Assembly (NCBI RefSeq): GCF_011759705.1
Contig: NZ_JAAOZF010000001.1
Span: 1,671,152 to 1,735,151 of the forward strand
From: Microbacterium ulmi
GTDB taxonomy: Bacteria > Actinomycetota > Actinomycetes > Actinomycetales > Microbacteriaceae
Length of the DNA stretch: 64,000 bases
Reading direction: 5' to 3'
Of this stretch, positions 26,319 to 34,703 are shown piece after piece; the stretch's first letter is position 1; every line of letters starts with the position of its first letter. The position numbers and the translations under genes are program-made. The notes beneath the pieces were generated by a model. It was not told where the DNA came from. It searched no databases and saw nothing but the letters and a program-made list of their open reading frames with translations.

Positions 26319-26794
26319 CACACCACCTCCGACAGGTCGTGCTCGAGCTGGGACGCCTTCTTCAGGAGCCCGCGGAGGACGACGATCAGAAGTGAGAGGC
26401 CGGCGCCCACCACGATGCCGATGAGGCACAGGAGCGCGATCGACGGCGGGCTCGCTCCCGCCGCCTGCAGCAGGAGCAGCGAGCCGACGATGAGGAGCGT
26501 CGCCAGGACGACCGCCCCGAGTGCGACATCGACCCACGCGAACGCCTTCTCGTCGAAGGTGCCGTCGATGCGCACGAGCGACAGCAGGCGCCACACGCAC
26601 ACGAGCACGATCTGGGCGCAGACCGCGAAGACGACGCCGATGATGATCCCCGGAACCTCGAGGTCCGCGAACTCGGGGTAGAGGCGCGCGAGACCGGAGG
26701 CCGTGACAGGCAGCACGACGATCTGGCAGAACAGCAGCAGCCCCACGAGCACGACGATGAGCCCCTTGAGGACGGCGATGGTGATGCGATGCAT
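26318..26794 (-). CDS. DUF2975 family membrane protein
   Basis: The product is 158 aa with four hydrophobic segments, the usual DUF2975 layout (LYPEFADLEVPGI in the first loop; FAWVDVALGAVVLATLLIV). It is the first gene of a three-gene operon with the XRE regulator and the zinc-ribbon membrane protein. DUF2975 proteins are often adjacent to YozG-type regulators and may act as their membrane partner, though the mechanism is not established. ATG at 26794 follows GGCGGATC; three repeated elements lie immediately upstream. Confidence 0.88.
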   Translation of the reverse strand: MHRITIAVLKGLIVVLVGLLLFCQIVVLPVTASGLARLYPEFADLEVPGIIIGVVFAVCAQIVLVCVWRLLSLVRIDGTFDEKAFAWVDVALGAVVLATLLIVGSLLLLQAAGASPPSIALLCLIGIVVGAGLSLLIVVLRGLLKKASQLEHDLSEVV

Positions 26795-26801
26795 GATCCG
26801 C

Positions 26802-26858
26802 CTATCGATAAACAGTCACTGTCTATCGACAAACGATACACATCTACCGAGAAACGAC
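26802..26858 (-). promoter_or_regulatory. Triple 15-bp direct repeat, candidate operator
   Basis: Three copies begin 21 bp apart at 26802-26816, 26823-26837 and 26844-26858. On the minus strand they read ACTGTTTATCGATAG, ATCGTTTGTCGATAG and GTCGTTTCTCGGTAG. The spacing equals two helical turns, so bound proteins would sit on one DNA face. The last copy is 7 nt from the DUF2975 start codon. The adjacent XRE regulator is the obvious candidate to bind. Confidence 0.65.
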
Positions 26859-26917
26859 AAGTGGCACTACGCGTCGATCTCGCTCGGCGCGCGCGCGGCA
26901 TCCCCTGCCGGCCGGGA

Positions 26918-28213
26918 TCACTCGCAGGCGACTCCGTCGCCGTCGCGATCGAGCTTCCTCGAGTACCCGGGCTGCCCATCATAGAGCGGCGCGGCACCCG
27001 CCGCGCGGACCGCCGTGCAGTTCGCGTAGTGCACGCTCACCGGCGCCTCGGGCGCAGGTTGGGCAGGCGCCGGTTGGGCAGGCGCCGCGGGCACGTCCGC
27101 GGGAGGGGCCTCCTCCACGGGAGCGACGGGAGGCGGCGCGAAGAGCGAGACGTACGAGCGCTGACCGGGGCACGCCTCGAGGAGTCCCGCGATCGCGTCG
27201 TGCTCGGCCTGGGTGACCCACAGGCCGTAGGCGGCCTTGACCGACACCTGCCGCGCGACGTATTCGCATCGGAACGCCTTATTGTGCGGCAGCCAGGTCG
27301 CGGCGTCGCCGTCTCCCTTCTGCAGATTGGCCCGACCCGACACGGCGAGGAGGTTCAGCGGGTCGTTGGCGAACGGCTGGCGGGTCTCTTCGGTGAGCTG
27401 TTGCGCGCCCTTCTGCCACGCGTCGCCCAGCGCCACGAGGTGGTCGATCTGCACGACCGAAGAGGTCTCGGGGCCGCGCTCGAACGTGATGGAGGTCGCG
27501 GTGTAGGGGTCTCCCAGGGTTCCGCCCGACACGGTGCACCGGTCTGTCGTCGTCATCGCGGTGAGGTCGCGTCGAAGGATGTCGTCGCGGGTGTCGCAGC
27601 CGTTGCCGTCGACGTCCTTCCACGCGGGCCCGAACGCATCGCGCGAGTATCCCGTCTTCGGTGCTCGACCCTTGATCTCGAGCGTCGCGAGCGCCTCGAG
27701 AGCCGTCCGGCTGTCCGCCTGCAGAGTGGCGTCGTTCCTCCAGGTCTCATCCGCGGGGGGCGCGGGTGCGGGGGAGGGAGCCTTCGCGGTCTCGACCAGC
27801 GGCGCGGGTTCCGCTGTCGCGGCGGGTGCTGCATCCGTTCGGCTCGCGTCGTCCGGGCGGTTCGTCACGGACGTGATCGTGCCGGCGATCATGAAGACGA
27901 CGGCCGCGACGGAGGTCAGGGCGAGCGCCGCCTTGCGGCTTCGGAGTCCGAGCCACGTCGGAGTGCCCTTCACGAGCGCGACGATGCCCGTGATCAGCAC
28001 CGCGAGCGCGGCCAGCGCGATCATGGGCGAGAGCAGAACGATGAAGCCGATCAGCAGGACGGCGCCGACAATCCACATCCACGGCTTCACGCGTCGCGCC
28101 TTCGCCGCCGGAGGGGGAGGAGGGGGAGGCGGCGCCAGCGAGACGGCGGGCGATGCCATGCCGTCCGTCGGCGGCAGGCTCCACCGTGTGTCGCCGGCTG
28201 GGGGCGTGCTCAT
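26918..28213 (-). CDS. Membrane-anchored HNH-type (DUF1524/GmrSD C-like) protein with Excalibur domain
   Basis: The product is 431 aa. It has a proline-rich N terminus (residues 1-40), two or three membrane helices (about 45-120) and a Pro/Ala-rich linker. A DUF1524-like HNH domain follows, with DHLVALGDAW near residue 258 and FANDPLNLLAVSGRANLQKGD. The last 37 residues are an Excalibur domain (YANCTAVRAAG, then DRDGDGVACE) with the calcium-binding D-x-D-x-D-G-V-A-C signature. The catalytic part probably faces outside, so an extracellular nuclease is the best guess. A TAGACT box lies 36 nt upstream and GGGGAGA precedes the ATG. Confidence 0.87.
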   Translation of the reverse strand: MSTPPAGDTRWSLPPTDGMASPAVSLAPPPPPPPPAAKARRVKPWMWIVGAVLLIGFIVLLSPMIALAALAVLITGIVALVKGTPTWLGLRSRKAALALTSVAAVVFMIAGTITSVTNRPDDASRTDAAPAATAEPAPLVETAKAPSPAPAPPADETWRNDATLQADSRTALEALATLEIKGRAPKTGYSRDAFGPAWKDVDGNGCDTRDDILRRDLTAMTTTDRCTVSGGTLGDPYTATSITFERGPETSSVVQIDHLVALGDAWQKGAQQLTEETRQPFANDPLNLLAVSGRANLQKGDGDAATWLPHNKAFRCEYVARQVSVKAAYGLWVTQAEHDAIAGLLEACPGQRSYVSLFAPPPVAPVEEAPPADVPAAPAQPAPAQPAPEAPVSVHYANCTAVRAAGAAPLYDGQPGYSRKLDRDGDGVACE

Positions 28214-28248
28214 TCTTCTCTCCCCTTCGTGGATGTCCCGATGGGTCG

Positions 28249-28254
28249 AGTCTA
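28249..28254 (-). promoter_or_regulatory. Predicted -10 element TAGACT for the HNH/Excalibur gene
   Basis: TAGACT on the minus strand, 35 nt upstream of the ATG at 28213, leaves a short leader containing a good GGGGAGA ribosome-binding site. A -35 box was not identified. Confidence 0.35.
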
Positions 28255-28307
28255 GATATGGTCAGACCACGCAGCCTGAGTGACGGCTGTCAGCGCGAGG
28301 GATGCCC

Positions 28308-30797
28308 CTACTCGTTGTCGCCGCCCGTCGCGGCCGTCGCGCTGACGGACCCCTCGCCCGAGACCTCGCGCGCGTCCGGCCACACCCAGTCGCGGATCTC
28401 GACGGGGTCCTCGCCATGCTGCCGCGCGTACTGGCGTGCAGCCATGCGCCGGTCGTCGAGCTTCTGCGCCAGCAGGGCCGCGCGCGAGCCCAGCGACGGA
28501 ACGCGCTCGATGACCTTCATGACGAGGTAGAAGCGGTCCATCTTGTTGAGCATCGCCATGTCGAACGGGGTCGTGGTCGTGCCCTCCTCGATGTAGCCGC
28601 GCACGTGGAGGTTGTGGTGCCCGTGGCGCCGGTAGGTGAGGCGGTGGATGAGCCACGGGTAGCCGTGGTAGGCGAAGATGATCGGCTTGTCGACCGTGAA
28701 CAGCTGGTCGAACTCGCGGTCGGTCATGCCGTGCGGATGCTCCTCGGAGGGCTGCAGCCGCATGAGGTCGACGACGTTGACCATGCGCACCTTGAGATCG
28801 GGCAGCTCCTCCCGGATGATGTCGATCGCCGCGAGCGCCTCGAGCGTGGGCACGTCCCCCGCGGCCGCGATGACGACATCCGGCTCCTCGCCCGTCGGGA
28901 CGTTCGACGCGAACTCCCAGATGCCGGCGCCGCGCGTGCAGTGGTGGATCGCCTCCTCCATCGTGAGCCAGGACGCCTGCGGCTGCTTGCCCGCGACCAC
29001 GACGTTGACGTAGTCGCGCGAGCGCAGGCAGTGGTCGTAGACACTGAGCAGCGTGTTGGCGTCCGGCGGCAGGTAGACCCGCACGACCTCCGCCTTCTTG
29101 TTGACGACGTGATCGATGAAGCCGGGGTCCTGATGCGAGAAGCCGTTGTGGTCCTGTCGCCACACGTGACTCGACAGGAGGTAGTTCAGCGACGCGATCG
29201 GCCGCCGCCATTCCAGCTCGCGCGAGACCTTGAGCCATTTGGCGTGCTGGTTGAGCATCGAGTCGACGATGTGGATGAACGCCTCGTACGACGTGAACAG
29301 TCCGTGGCGGCCCGTCAGGAGGTACCCCTCGAGCCAGCCCTGGCACTGGTGCTCGGACAGCATCTCGACGACCTGGCCGCTCTTGCCGAGGTGCTCGTCG
29401 TCGTCATCGAGGGCCGCGTTCCACGCCTTGTCGGTGACGTCGAGCACGGCCTGGATGCGGTTCGACGCGAGCTCGTCGGGCGCGAAGACGCGGAAGTTGT
29501 CGAGGTTCCTCGCCATCACCTCCTTGAGCCAGGAGCCGAGCACGCGCGTCGCCTCGACCGGTGCGGAGCCGGGAGCGGGCACGTCGACCGCGAAGTCGCG
29601 GAAGTCGGGGAGCGCCAGATCCCGCAGCAGCAGACCGCCGTTCGCGTGCGGCGTCGCGCTCATGCGCAGGTCGCCGGGCGGGGTCAGCGCCGTCACCTCG
29701 GGCTTCGGGGCGCCGGACGCGTCGAACAGCTCCTCCGGGCGGTACGACTGCAGCCAGTCCTCGAGGACGTGCAGGTGCTCGTCGGTGTCGCGCGCGGAGG
29801 CGAGCGGCACCTGGTGGGCGCGCCACGAGTTCTCGGTGCGCTTGCCGTCGATCTCGGGCGGGCACGTCCAGCCCTTCGGCGTGCGCAGCACGATCATGGG
29901 CCACGCGGGCCGGTCGATCGCAGGGTCGGCCGCGGCCGCCGCCTTGACGGCGGCGATCTCGTCGAGGACGGTGTCGAGCAGCTCTGCGAAGCGCCGGTGG
30001 ATGGAGAGGTGGTCCTCGTCGTCGAACCCCGCGACGAAGAAGTGCGGCTTGTGCCCATAGCCGACCATCAGCGCGTGGAGCTCTTCGTCGCTGATGCGGG
30101 CCAGCACCGTGGGGTTGGCGATCTTGTACCCGTTCAGATGCAGGATCGGGAGGACCACTCCGTCGGTCGCAGGATCGATGAACTTGTTCGAGTGCCAGCT
30201 CGTCGCGAGCGGACCCGTCTCGGCCTCGCCGTCGCCCACGACGGCCGCGACGAGCAGGTCGGGATTGTCGAACGCCGCGCCGTACGCGTGCGAGAGCGCG
30301 TAGCCGAGCTCGCCGCCCTCGTGGATCGAGCCGGGAGTCTCGGGCGCGACGTGCGAGGGGATGCCGCCCGGGAACGAGAACTGCGTGAACAGCCGCTTGA
30401 TGCCCGCTTCGTCGTACGAGATGTCGTGGTACGTCGTCGTGTACGTGCCGTCGAGGAAGGATGCCGCGACCAGCCCCGGCCCGCCGTGCCCGGGGCCGAT
30501 GATGTACATCGCGGGCTGCAGGCGCCGCAGGATCGCGCGGTTCAGGTGCGAATAGATGAAGTTGAGTCCCGGCGTCGTGCCCCAATGGCCCACGAGCCGC
30601 GGCTTGACGTGGTCTCGCTGGAGGGGCTCCCGCAGGAGGGGGTTGTCGAGCAGGTAGATCTGCCCGACGCTGAGGTAGTTCGCGGTGCGCCACCAGAGGT
30701 CGATGGCCTGGACGTCTTCGTCGCTGACACCGCCGTCCGAGCGGGTCCAGGGGGTCGCGACGGGCTCAGTGAGGTTTCCGGTCACGGCTTCGAGCAT
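28308..30797 (-). CDS. xfp: Xylulose-5-phosphate/fructose-6-phosphate phosphoketolase
   Basis: The product is 829 aa, slightly above the family's usual 790-825. Thiamine-diphosphate-enzyme and phosphoketolase signatures include [31 protein letters not shown] and [12 protein letters not shown]. It cleaves xylulose 5-phosphate (and often fructose 6-phosphate) with phosphate to acetyl phosphate plus a triose or tetrose phosphate. No acetate kinase or phosphotransacetylase is adjacent. ATG at 30797 gives the normal N terminus. The divergent neighbour starts 133 bp away. Confidence 0.97.
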   Translation of the reverse strand: MLEAVTGNLTEPVATPWTRSDGGVSDEDVQAIDLWWRTANYLSVGQIYLLDNPLLREPLQRDHVKPRLVGHWGTTPGLNFIYSHLNRAILRRLQPAMYIIGPGHGGPGLVAASFLDGTYTTTYHDISYDEAGIKRLFTQFSFPGGIPSHVAPETPGSIHEGGELGYALSHAYGAAFDNPDLLVAAVVGDGEAETGPLATSWHSNKFIDPATDGVVLPILHLNGYKIANPTVLARISDEELHALMVGYGHKPHFFVAGFDDEDHLSIHRRFAELLDTVLDEIAAVKAAAAADPAIDRPAWPMIVLRTPKGWTCPPEIDGKRTENSWRAHQVPLASARDTDEHLHVLEDWLQSYRPEELFDASGAPKPEVTALTPPGDLRMSATPHANGGLLLRDLALPDFRDFAVDVPAPGSAPVEATRVLGSWLKEVMARNLDNFRVFAPDELASNRIQAVLDVTDKAWNAALDDDDEHLGKSGQVVEMLSEHQCQGWLEGYLLTGRHGLFTSYEAFIHIVDSMLNQHAKWLKVSRELEWRRPIASLNYLLSSHVWRQDHNGFSHQDPGFIDHVVNKKAEVVRVYLPPDANTLLSVYDHCLRSRDYVNVVVAGKQPQASWLTMEEAIHHCTRGAGIWEFASNVPTGEEPDVVIAAAGDVPTLEALAAIDIIREELPDLKVRMVNVVDLMRLQPSEEHPHGMTDREFDQLFTVDKPIIFAYHGYPWLIHRLTYRRHGHHNLHVRGYIEEGTTTTPFDMAMLNKMDRFYLVMKVIERVPSLGSRAALLAQKLDDRRMAARQYARQHGEDPVEIRDWVWPDAREVSGEGSVSATAATGGDNE

Positions 30798-30828
30798 GGC
30801 ACCGCGGCTGCGCCGGCGACAGGGGTTC

Positions 30829-30853
30829 CGGATGCCGCGGCCCGCGGCATCCG
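30829..30853. other. Perfect 10-bp hairpin built from GGATGCCGC and its complement
   Basis: CGGATGCCGC and GCGGCATCCG flank a 5-nt loop in the divergent gap between xfp and the gene at 30931. It lies in the predicted 5' region of both genes, not at a 3' end, so it is not an ordinary terminator. It may simply reflect the abundance of this word in the genome. Confidence 0.5.
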
Positions 30854-30930
30854 TGCTCTTCGTCGCGAGCCATTGCGCTCGCCGCGGCGGGTGCGATAGT
30901 CAACAAGGGAGCCCTGTGGGAGGAGACCCA

Positions 30931-31479
30931 GTGACGCTAGCGGATGCCGAGTCGGCGGCGTCGATCGTGAACAGCGTCGTGCAGGCGGTCGCCCTGCTCG
31001 TCGCCGGCGTCTGGGCGTGGGCCAGGTTCGTCCACGGTCGCGTGCGGCAGCACCGCGTCGTTCCGCTCGTGGAGGCGCGCTGGCTCGATCTGGCAGGATC
31101 GCCCGCCGTCGCGGTGAGCGTCACCATCACCAACGGCGGCATCGGTCGCCTCCCACTGGGGGCGGACGCGTGCTGGGTCGAGGTGTCCTGGCTCCCGGCC
31201 GGCCGATGGCTCGCAGGGCCGGTGGACTGGGCGGCGCCGGCGGGATCGGCCTGGAGGGCGACGATGCTTGCGGCGCACACCGTGATCGAGCCCGGCGAGA
31301 CCGTCCGTGACGAGCAGATCGTCGTGCTGACGCCTGACCCCGGTGCCGGCGTCCCGGTCGCCTGCCGGGCGACGGTCCGGCTCACGGCGCCCAGGACACT
31401 CCGCTCCGGCGTGACGGAGGCGTGGGCCGCGACGACGGTCGTGGCGAGCCCAGATGTGGCGCGGGCGACGGGGAGCTGA
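30931..31479 (+). CDS. Hypothetical protein with one N-terminal membrane helix
   Basis: The product is 182 aa and I do not recognise the family. Residues about 8-30 form a membrane helix (AASIVNSVVQAVALLVAGVWAWARFV); the rest is a beta-rich region (WLDLAGSPAVAVSVTITNGG, then VIEPGETVRDEQIVVL) resembling an immunoglobulin-like fold. GTG at 30931 was chosen because GGGAGGAG lies 6 nt upstream. The next gene starts 4 bp after the stop, so the two are likely cotranscribed. Confidence 0.75.
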   Translation: MTLADAESAASIVNSVVQAVALLVAGVWAWARFVHGRVRQHRVVPLVEARWLDLAGSPAVAVSVTITNGGIGRLPLGADACWVEVSWLPAGRWLAGPVDWAAPAGSAWRATMLAAHTVIEPGETVRDEQIVVLTPDPGAGVPVACRATVRLTAPRTLRSGVTEAWAATTVVASPDVARATGS

Positions 31480-31483
31480 GCAC

Positions 31484-32062
31484 GTGGCCAAGTGGACCGA
31501 GGAGATGCAGGAGACGGCGCGCCGCCACGGCGAGGCGGCGCTGCGCCGCGCCGCAGAGCAGACGCAGCGTCAGGAGTCGGCACGGGCGACGATGGCCGGG
31601 ATGCGCGCGAGCGCGCAGGAGAGCGGCCGGCTCGCGGTGTTCGACCTCGCCGAGGAGCTCCTCGGCCCCTACTTCTGGTTCACGCCCGTCGGAGGCGCGA
31701 TCGCCCTCGCCGCCGCGCAGTCGGGGCCGCTCGTCGTCGCGCTGCGGCTCATGCCTGCGGCGGAGGGGCCCGCGGGAGAGCTGCCGTTCGCCGTCGATCC
31801 CGCAGCGACCGTGGAGGCGCTCGAGGCCCGCGACGCCTATTGGGAGACGGATGCCGCGGCCGTCCTCGCTGCGCTTCCCCCACTGTCCTCGGTGTCCGCC
31901 TGGCCCGGAACGCGGCAGGGGCTCTTCACGGCTCGCGGGCTCGAGGACTTCGCGGAGTTCCTCGCCGGCTGTGAGCGTCGCGCCGCCGAAGCCCGCGCCG
32001 CAAGCGAGCGCGCGGCGCTCCTCGAGGCCGGCTCGCTCGGCTTCGACGTCCCGCCGCTCTGA
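31484..32062 (+). CDS. Hypothetical protein, Ala/Glu-rich helical ends
   Basis: The product is 192 aa and not recognised. The N-terminal 55 residues are charged and helical (MQETARRHGEAALRRAAEQTQ) and probably form a coiled coil. The middle carries AVFDLAEELLGPYFWFTPVGGAIALAAA, and the C-terminal 40 residues are again Ala/Glu/Arg-rich. GTG at 31484 was chosen because GGGAG lies upstream. It is 4 bp after the preceding gene and 14 bp before the oxidoreductase. Confidence 0.7.
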   Translation: MAKWTEEMQETARRHGEAALRRAAEQTQRQESARATMAGMRASAQESGRLAVFDLAEELLGPYFWFTPVGGAIALAAAQSGPLVVALRLMPAAEGPAGELPFAVDPAATVEALEARDAYWETDAAAVLAALPPLSSVSAWPGTRQGLFTARGLEDFAEFLAGCERRAAEARAASERAALLEAGSLGFDVPPL

Positions 32063-32076
32063 CCGGCGGTCGGCGC

Positions 32077-33312
32077 GTGCGGATCGGAGTGATCGGCGGC
32101 GGAGGTGCGGGCCTCACGACGGCGTGGCTCCTCGAGGAGCACCACGACGTCATGCTCTTCGAGCGCGACGAGCGGCTCGGCGGGCATGCCCACACGGTCG
32201 ACGTCGAGGTCGACGGGCAGCGGCTGCAGGTCGACGCGGGCTTCGAGTTCTTCGGCGGATCGACGTATCCGACCTTCACGCGGCTGCTCGACGCGATCGG
32301 CGTGCCGCGACGGTCGTACCCGGCGACGTTCACGCTCACGGGTGGCGGCGGGTCGATCGTCCTGCCGCCGGTGCGGGGAGGGATGCCTGCATGGCGGTCG
32401 CTGGGTCCGGCATCCGTCGCTCATCTCCTGCGGCTCCGCCGCTTCGCAGCGGGGATCCCGGCGTTCATGCTGGCGCACGACACGTCCATCACGATGCGCG
32501 AGCACCTCGACCGGCTGCGGCTGCCGCCGTCGTTCCGAGACGAGTTCCTCGTGCCGTTCCTGCTCGGGTTCTGGTGCGTCGAGCTCGACGAGTTCCTCGA
32601 GACTTCGGCGTACAACACGCTCTTCTATCTCGCGGCGATGACCGGATGGCGCGCTCCGATGCAGTTCGAGATCGACGGCGGGATGCGCACGTACGTCGAT
32701 GCGCTCACGCGCGATCTCAGGCGGACCGATGTGCGCGTGGCGTGCGGCATCCGACGCATCTCGCGCCCGCCGGGCGGGTTCGCCATCGACGACGCTCGCG
32801 GCCGCACTCACGAGTTCGACCAGATCGTGCTCGCTGCGCCGGCCGACTTCGCGGCGGAGCTGCTGACCGGCGTGCCCGGGCTGGAGGAGCGCACGACGCA
32901 GCTGCGGCGCTTCGAGTTCTTCGATGCCGTCATCGCGATCCACGGCGACCGGCGGCTCATGCCCCCGCGTGAGCGCGACTGGTCGGTCGTCAACTCCCGC
33001 TGGGACGGCGCCCACAGCCAGCTCTCGATCTGGAAGCCGACGCGGGGGCTGCCGCTCTTCCGCAGCTGGGTCACGTACGAAGAGCGGATGCCCGAGCCCC
33101 TCCACGAGCTCGTGCGCTACCGCCACGGACGAGGCACGCCTGCGCACTTCGAGGCGCAGCGGCGCCTCGCCGCGATGCAGGGCGAGCACGGCGTCTGGCT
33201 CGCCGGCATGTACGCCGACGACGCCGACTCGCACGAGAGTGCCGTCCACTCTGCCGTGACGGTCGCCGAGCGGCTTGCGCCGGAGTCGAGAAGGCTCGGG
33301 ATGCTGCGCTGA
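32077..33312 (+). CDS. FAD-dependent oxidoreductase, amine-oxidase/desaturase superfamily
   Basis: The product is 411 aa. The N-terminal dinucleotide motif is VIGGGGAGLTTAWLLE followed by VMLFERDERLGGHAHTVDV, as in FAD proteins of the phytoene desaturase/monoamine oxidase type. The C-terminal segment GVWLAGMYADDADSHESAV is the second FAD-contact region. Homologues of this short type are often near cyclopropane-fatty-acid-synthase-like genes, but none is present here. The substrate is unknown. GTG at 32077 directly precedes the dinucleotide fold. Confidence 0.87.
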   Translation: MRIGVIGGGGAGLTTAWLLEEHHDVMLFERDERLGGHAHTVDVEVDGQRLQVDAGFEFFGGSTYPTFTRLLDAIGVPRRSYPATFTLTGGGGSIVLPPVRGGMPAWRSLGPASVAHLLRLRRFAAGIPAFMLAHDTSITMREHLDRLRLPPSFRDEFLVPFLLGFWCVELDEFLETSAYNTLFYLAAMTGWRAPMQFEIDGGMRTYVDALTRDLRRTDVRVACGIRRISRPPGGFAIDDARGRTHEFDQIVLAAPADFAAELLTGVPGLEERTTQLRRFEFFDAVIAIHGDRRLMPPRERDWSVVNSRWDGAHSQLSIWKPTRGLPLFRSWVTYEERMPEPLHELVRYRHGRGTPAHFEAQRRLAAMQGEHGVWLAGMYADDADSHESAVHSAVTVAERLAPESRRLGMLR

Positions 33313-33347
33313 CCGAGTCGCTTCAGCCGCCCAGGCACAATGGCCGC

Positions 33348-33545
33348 GTGAGCCCGACTCAGCGGCCGCGATGGAAACCACAACATCCACTGCCACCGGA
33401 TCGTGATGGATGCCGTCCCGCGCGGCGCGGTGTCGGCGCTCGATGTCGGCACGGGCGACGGCCTGCTCGACGCAGGCCTGAGGCGGGTGTTTCCGGATGT
33501 CTCGGCGATCGATCTCGACGCCAGTGTGCTGGCGCGCGCTCGAAG
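33348..33545 (+). pseudogene. Broken class I SAM-dependent methyltransferase, N-terminal remnant
   Basis: Starting at GTG 33348 the sequence reads SPTQRPRWKPQHP, but the methyltransferase motif continues in another frame: RIVMDAVPRGAVSALDVGTGDGLLDAGLRRVFPDVSAIDLDASVLARA. The L-D-V-G-T-G-D-G motif I and acidic motif II (DLD) are clear. A frameshift near 33370 and a sharp break after about 33545 leave only a quarter of a normal gene. A CACAAT box ends 6 nt before the GTG, so the old promoter geometry survives. Confidence 0.75.
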
Positions 33546-33695
33546 CGGATGTCAGGCGGCAAAGCGCGGCGGGAGTCGGCGCATTCAAAGGCGTTCCAAC
33601 AAACGCGGCGAAAGGCCGGTCACTTCCCTCATCCAAATCCGATGGTCTTCCCACAACACCCTCCGATGAGGTGTTGCTTCCAGCGGTTGAGCCCA
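33546..33695. other. Unrecognised segment between two gene remnants
   Basis: About 150 bp with lower GC than the flanks (it includes runs such as CACTTCCCTCATCCAAATCC) and no recognisable protein. It lies between the methyltransferase break and the transposase remnant and is probably imported DNA or deletion-junction debris. Confidence 0.5.
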
Positions 33696-33975
33696 GTGTC
33701 AACCCGTCGATCGCGTTCACCGACCGACTCGTCGACGAGGGCATCGACCTGTCCGTCGGCCGCGTCGGGGACGCCAACGGCAACTGCCTCGCGGCGTCGC
33801 AGATCGGTCTCCACAATCCGAGCTCATCCACCACAAGGGACCCTGGCGCGACGTCGGCCACGTCGAAGCAATAACCGCGTCATGGGTCCTGTGGCTCAAC
33901 AGCGAGCGCCCGCGCGGCTCGATCGACGACCTCACACCGCTCGAGGCTGAGCGACTCGACTACGCCTGCAATTAA
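33696..33975 (+). pseudogene. IS3-family transposase (OrfB) C-terminal remnant
   Basis: The frame reads SIAFTDRLVDEGIDLSVGRVGDANGNCLAASQIGL. After a one-base deletion near 33816 it continues as ELIHHKGPWRDVGHVEA, then ending NSERPRGSIDDLTPLEAERLDYA before TAA at 33973. This is the last 85-90 residues of an IS3-type integrase-core transposase. The catalytic glutamate expected in the A-E-S-Q segment is replaced by alanine (AASQ). Inverted repeats and the rest of the element are not visible, so it is a dead fragment. Confidence 0.85.
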
Positions 33976-34177
33976 CCGGTCGAGCACGCCGGCTGACGCA
34001 AGCAAGACGCCCTCCGGACACGCCGGGGCGAGTCACGTCTCGTCTCTTTCAGGCGGGTTCTCGGCACATTTCCCGCACAAGCAGACGAATCAGGGGCTCC
34101 GACGGCCGCAGTGGACGGCAGCGAGCCCTCCGCCACCAGCACAAGCGGATCCAGAGAAATCGGCCCCTGACCAGCAC
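33976..34177. other. Gene-free stretch between transposase remnant and tRNA terminator
   Basis: I see no convincing coding frame, RNA gene or long repeat in these 200 bp. Composition is less GC-rich than the neighbouring genes, in keeping with debris at an insertion site downstream of tRNA-Phe. Confidence 0.5.
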
Positions 34178-34215
34178 AAATGAAGAAACCCCCGTGCGTA
34201 GAAGCCGCACGAGGG
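34178..34215 (-). terminator. Intrinsic terminator of the tRNA operon
   Basis: On the minus strand CCCTCGTGCG pairs with CGCACGGGGG around a 7-nt loop, followed by the T-rich tail TTTCTTCATTT. It lies 6 bp past the 3' end of tRNA-Phe. Confidence 0.85.
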
Positions 34216-34221
34216 TTCCAG

Positions 34222-34294
34222 TGGCTCCGACGGGCGTCGATCCCGTGACCTCACGATTTTCAGTCGTGCGCTCTACCAACTGAGCTACAGAGCC
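34222..34294 (-). tRNA. tRNA-Phe (anticodon GAA)
   Basis: 73 nt. The acceptor arms GGCTCTG and CGGAGCC pair around a normal cloverleaf, and the anticodon loop CTGAAAA gives GAA. The T arm contains GGGATCGACGCCC. The 3' CCA is not encoded. It is the last gene of the Glu-Asp-Phe operon. Confidence 0.97.
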
Positions 34295-34328
34295 GCGCGG
34301 CAGGCGAAGCTGCCGCATCCTAGACGAA

Positions 34329-34352
34329 AGGCCCTCTGAAAACAAAGGGCCT
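34329..34352 (-). terminator. Hairpin between tRNA-Asp and tRNA-Phe
   Basis: AGGCCCT and AGGGCCT form a 7-bp stem followed on the minus strand by TTCGTC. It may be a weak terminator or a processing signal, since tRNA-Phe lies 35 bp further on and has no obvious promoter of its own. Confidence 0.45.
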
Positions 34353-34364
34353 GTCGCTCCGGAG

Positions 34365-34438
34365 CGACCCTGACGGGACTTGAACCCGCGACCTCCGCCG
34401 TGACAGGGCGGCACGCTAACCAACTGCGCTACAGGGCC
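34365..34438 (-). tRNA. tRNA-Asp (anticodon GTC)
   Basis: 74 nt. The acceptor stem GGCCCTG/CAGGGTC closes with G as discriminator base, the anticodon loop CTGTCAC gives GTC, and the T arm is GCGGGTTCAAGTCCCGT. CCA is not encoded. It is the middle gene of the operon. Confidence 0.97.
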
Positions 34439-34468
34439 ATGCTTATTAAGTTCTGTCTGCGGTAGGAG

Positions 34469-34541
34469 TGACCCCAACGGGATTCGAACCCGTGCTACCG
34501 CCGTGAAAGGGCGGCGTCCTAGGCCGCTAAACGATGGGGCC
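34469..34541 (-). tRNA. tRNA-Glu (anticodon TTC)
   Basis: 73 nt. The acceptor stem is GGCCCCA/TGGGGTC, the anticodon loop CTTTCAC gives TTC, and the T arm is ACGGGTTCGAATCCCGT. CCA is not encoded. It is the first gene of the Glu-Asp-Phe operon, an order common in Actinobacteria. Confidence 0.97.
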
Positions 34542-34576
34542 GGGTGAACCCAGGGGCTCACGCTTACCGAGAGACA

Positions 34577-34606
34577 AGCATACGGATTATCCAGCGAATG
34601 CGCGAA
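34577..34606 (-). promoter_or_regulatory. Predicted promoter of the tRNA operon
   Basis: On the minus strand TTCGCG and TATGCT are separated by 18 bp, with TATGCT 36 nt upstream of tRNA-Glu. The -35 box is weak, so only the -10 is well supported. Confidence 0.4.
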
Positions 34607-34703
34607 TCGAGGGCGCGTCGCGCGTGTCCCGGCGCGCAGAGCCGCGAAGATGACCCGTGCGTATGCCCGCGATCCGGGGCACACTGGAAACGCGGCATCC
34701 CGA

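Noticed and set aside
33513..33861. Minus-strand frame across the remnant region that looks protein-like in part
   Set aside because: The plus strand has clear methyltransferase and IS3 transposase similarity in the same bases, so the minus-strand reading is unlikely to be real.
33313..34221. Prophage or integrated plasmid at tRNA-Phe
   Set aside because: No integrase, phage or replication gene is visible and no duplicated tRNA end was found; only small remnants remain.
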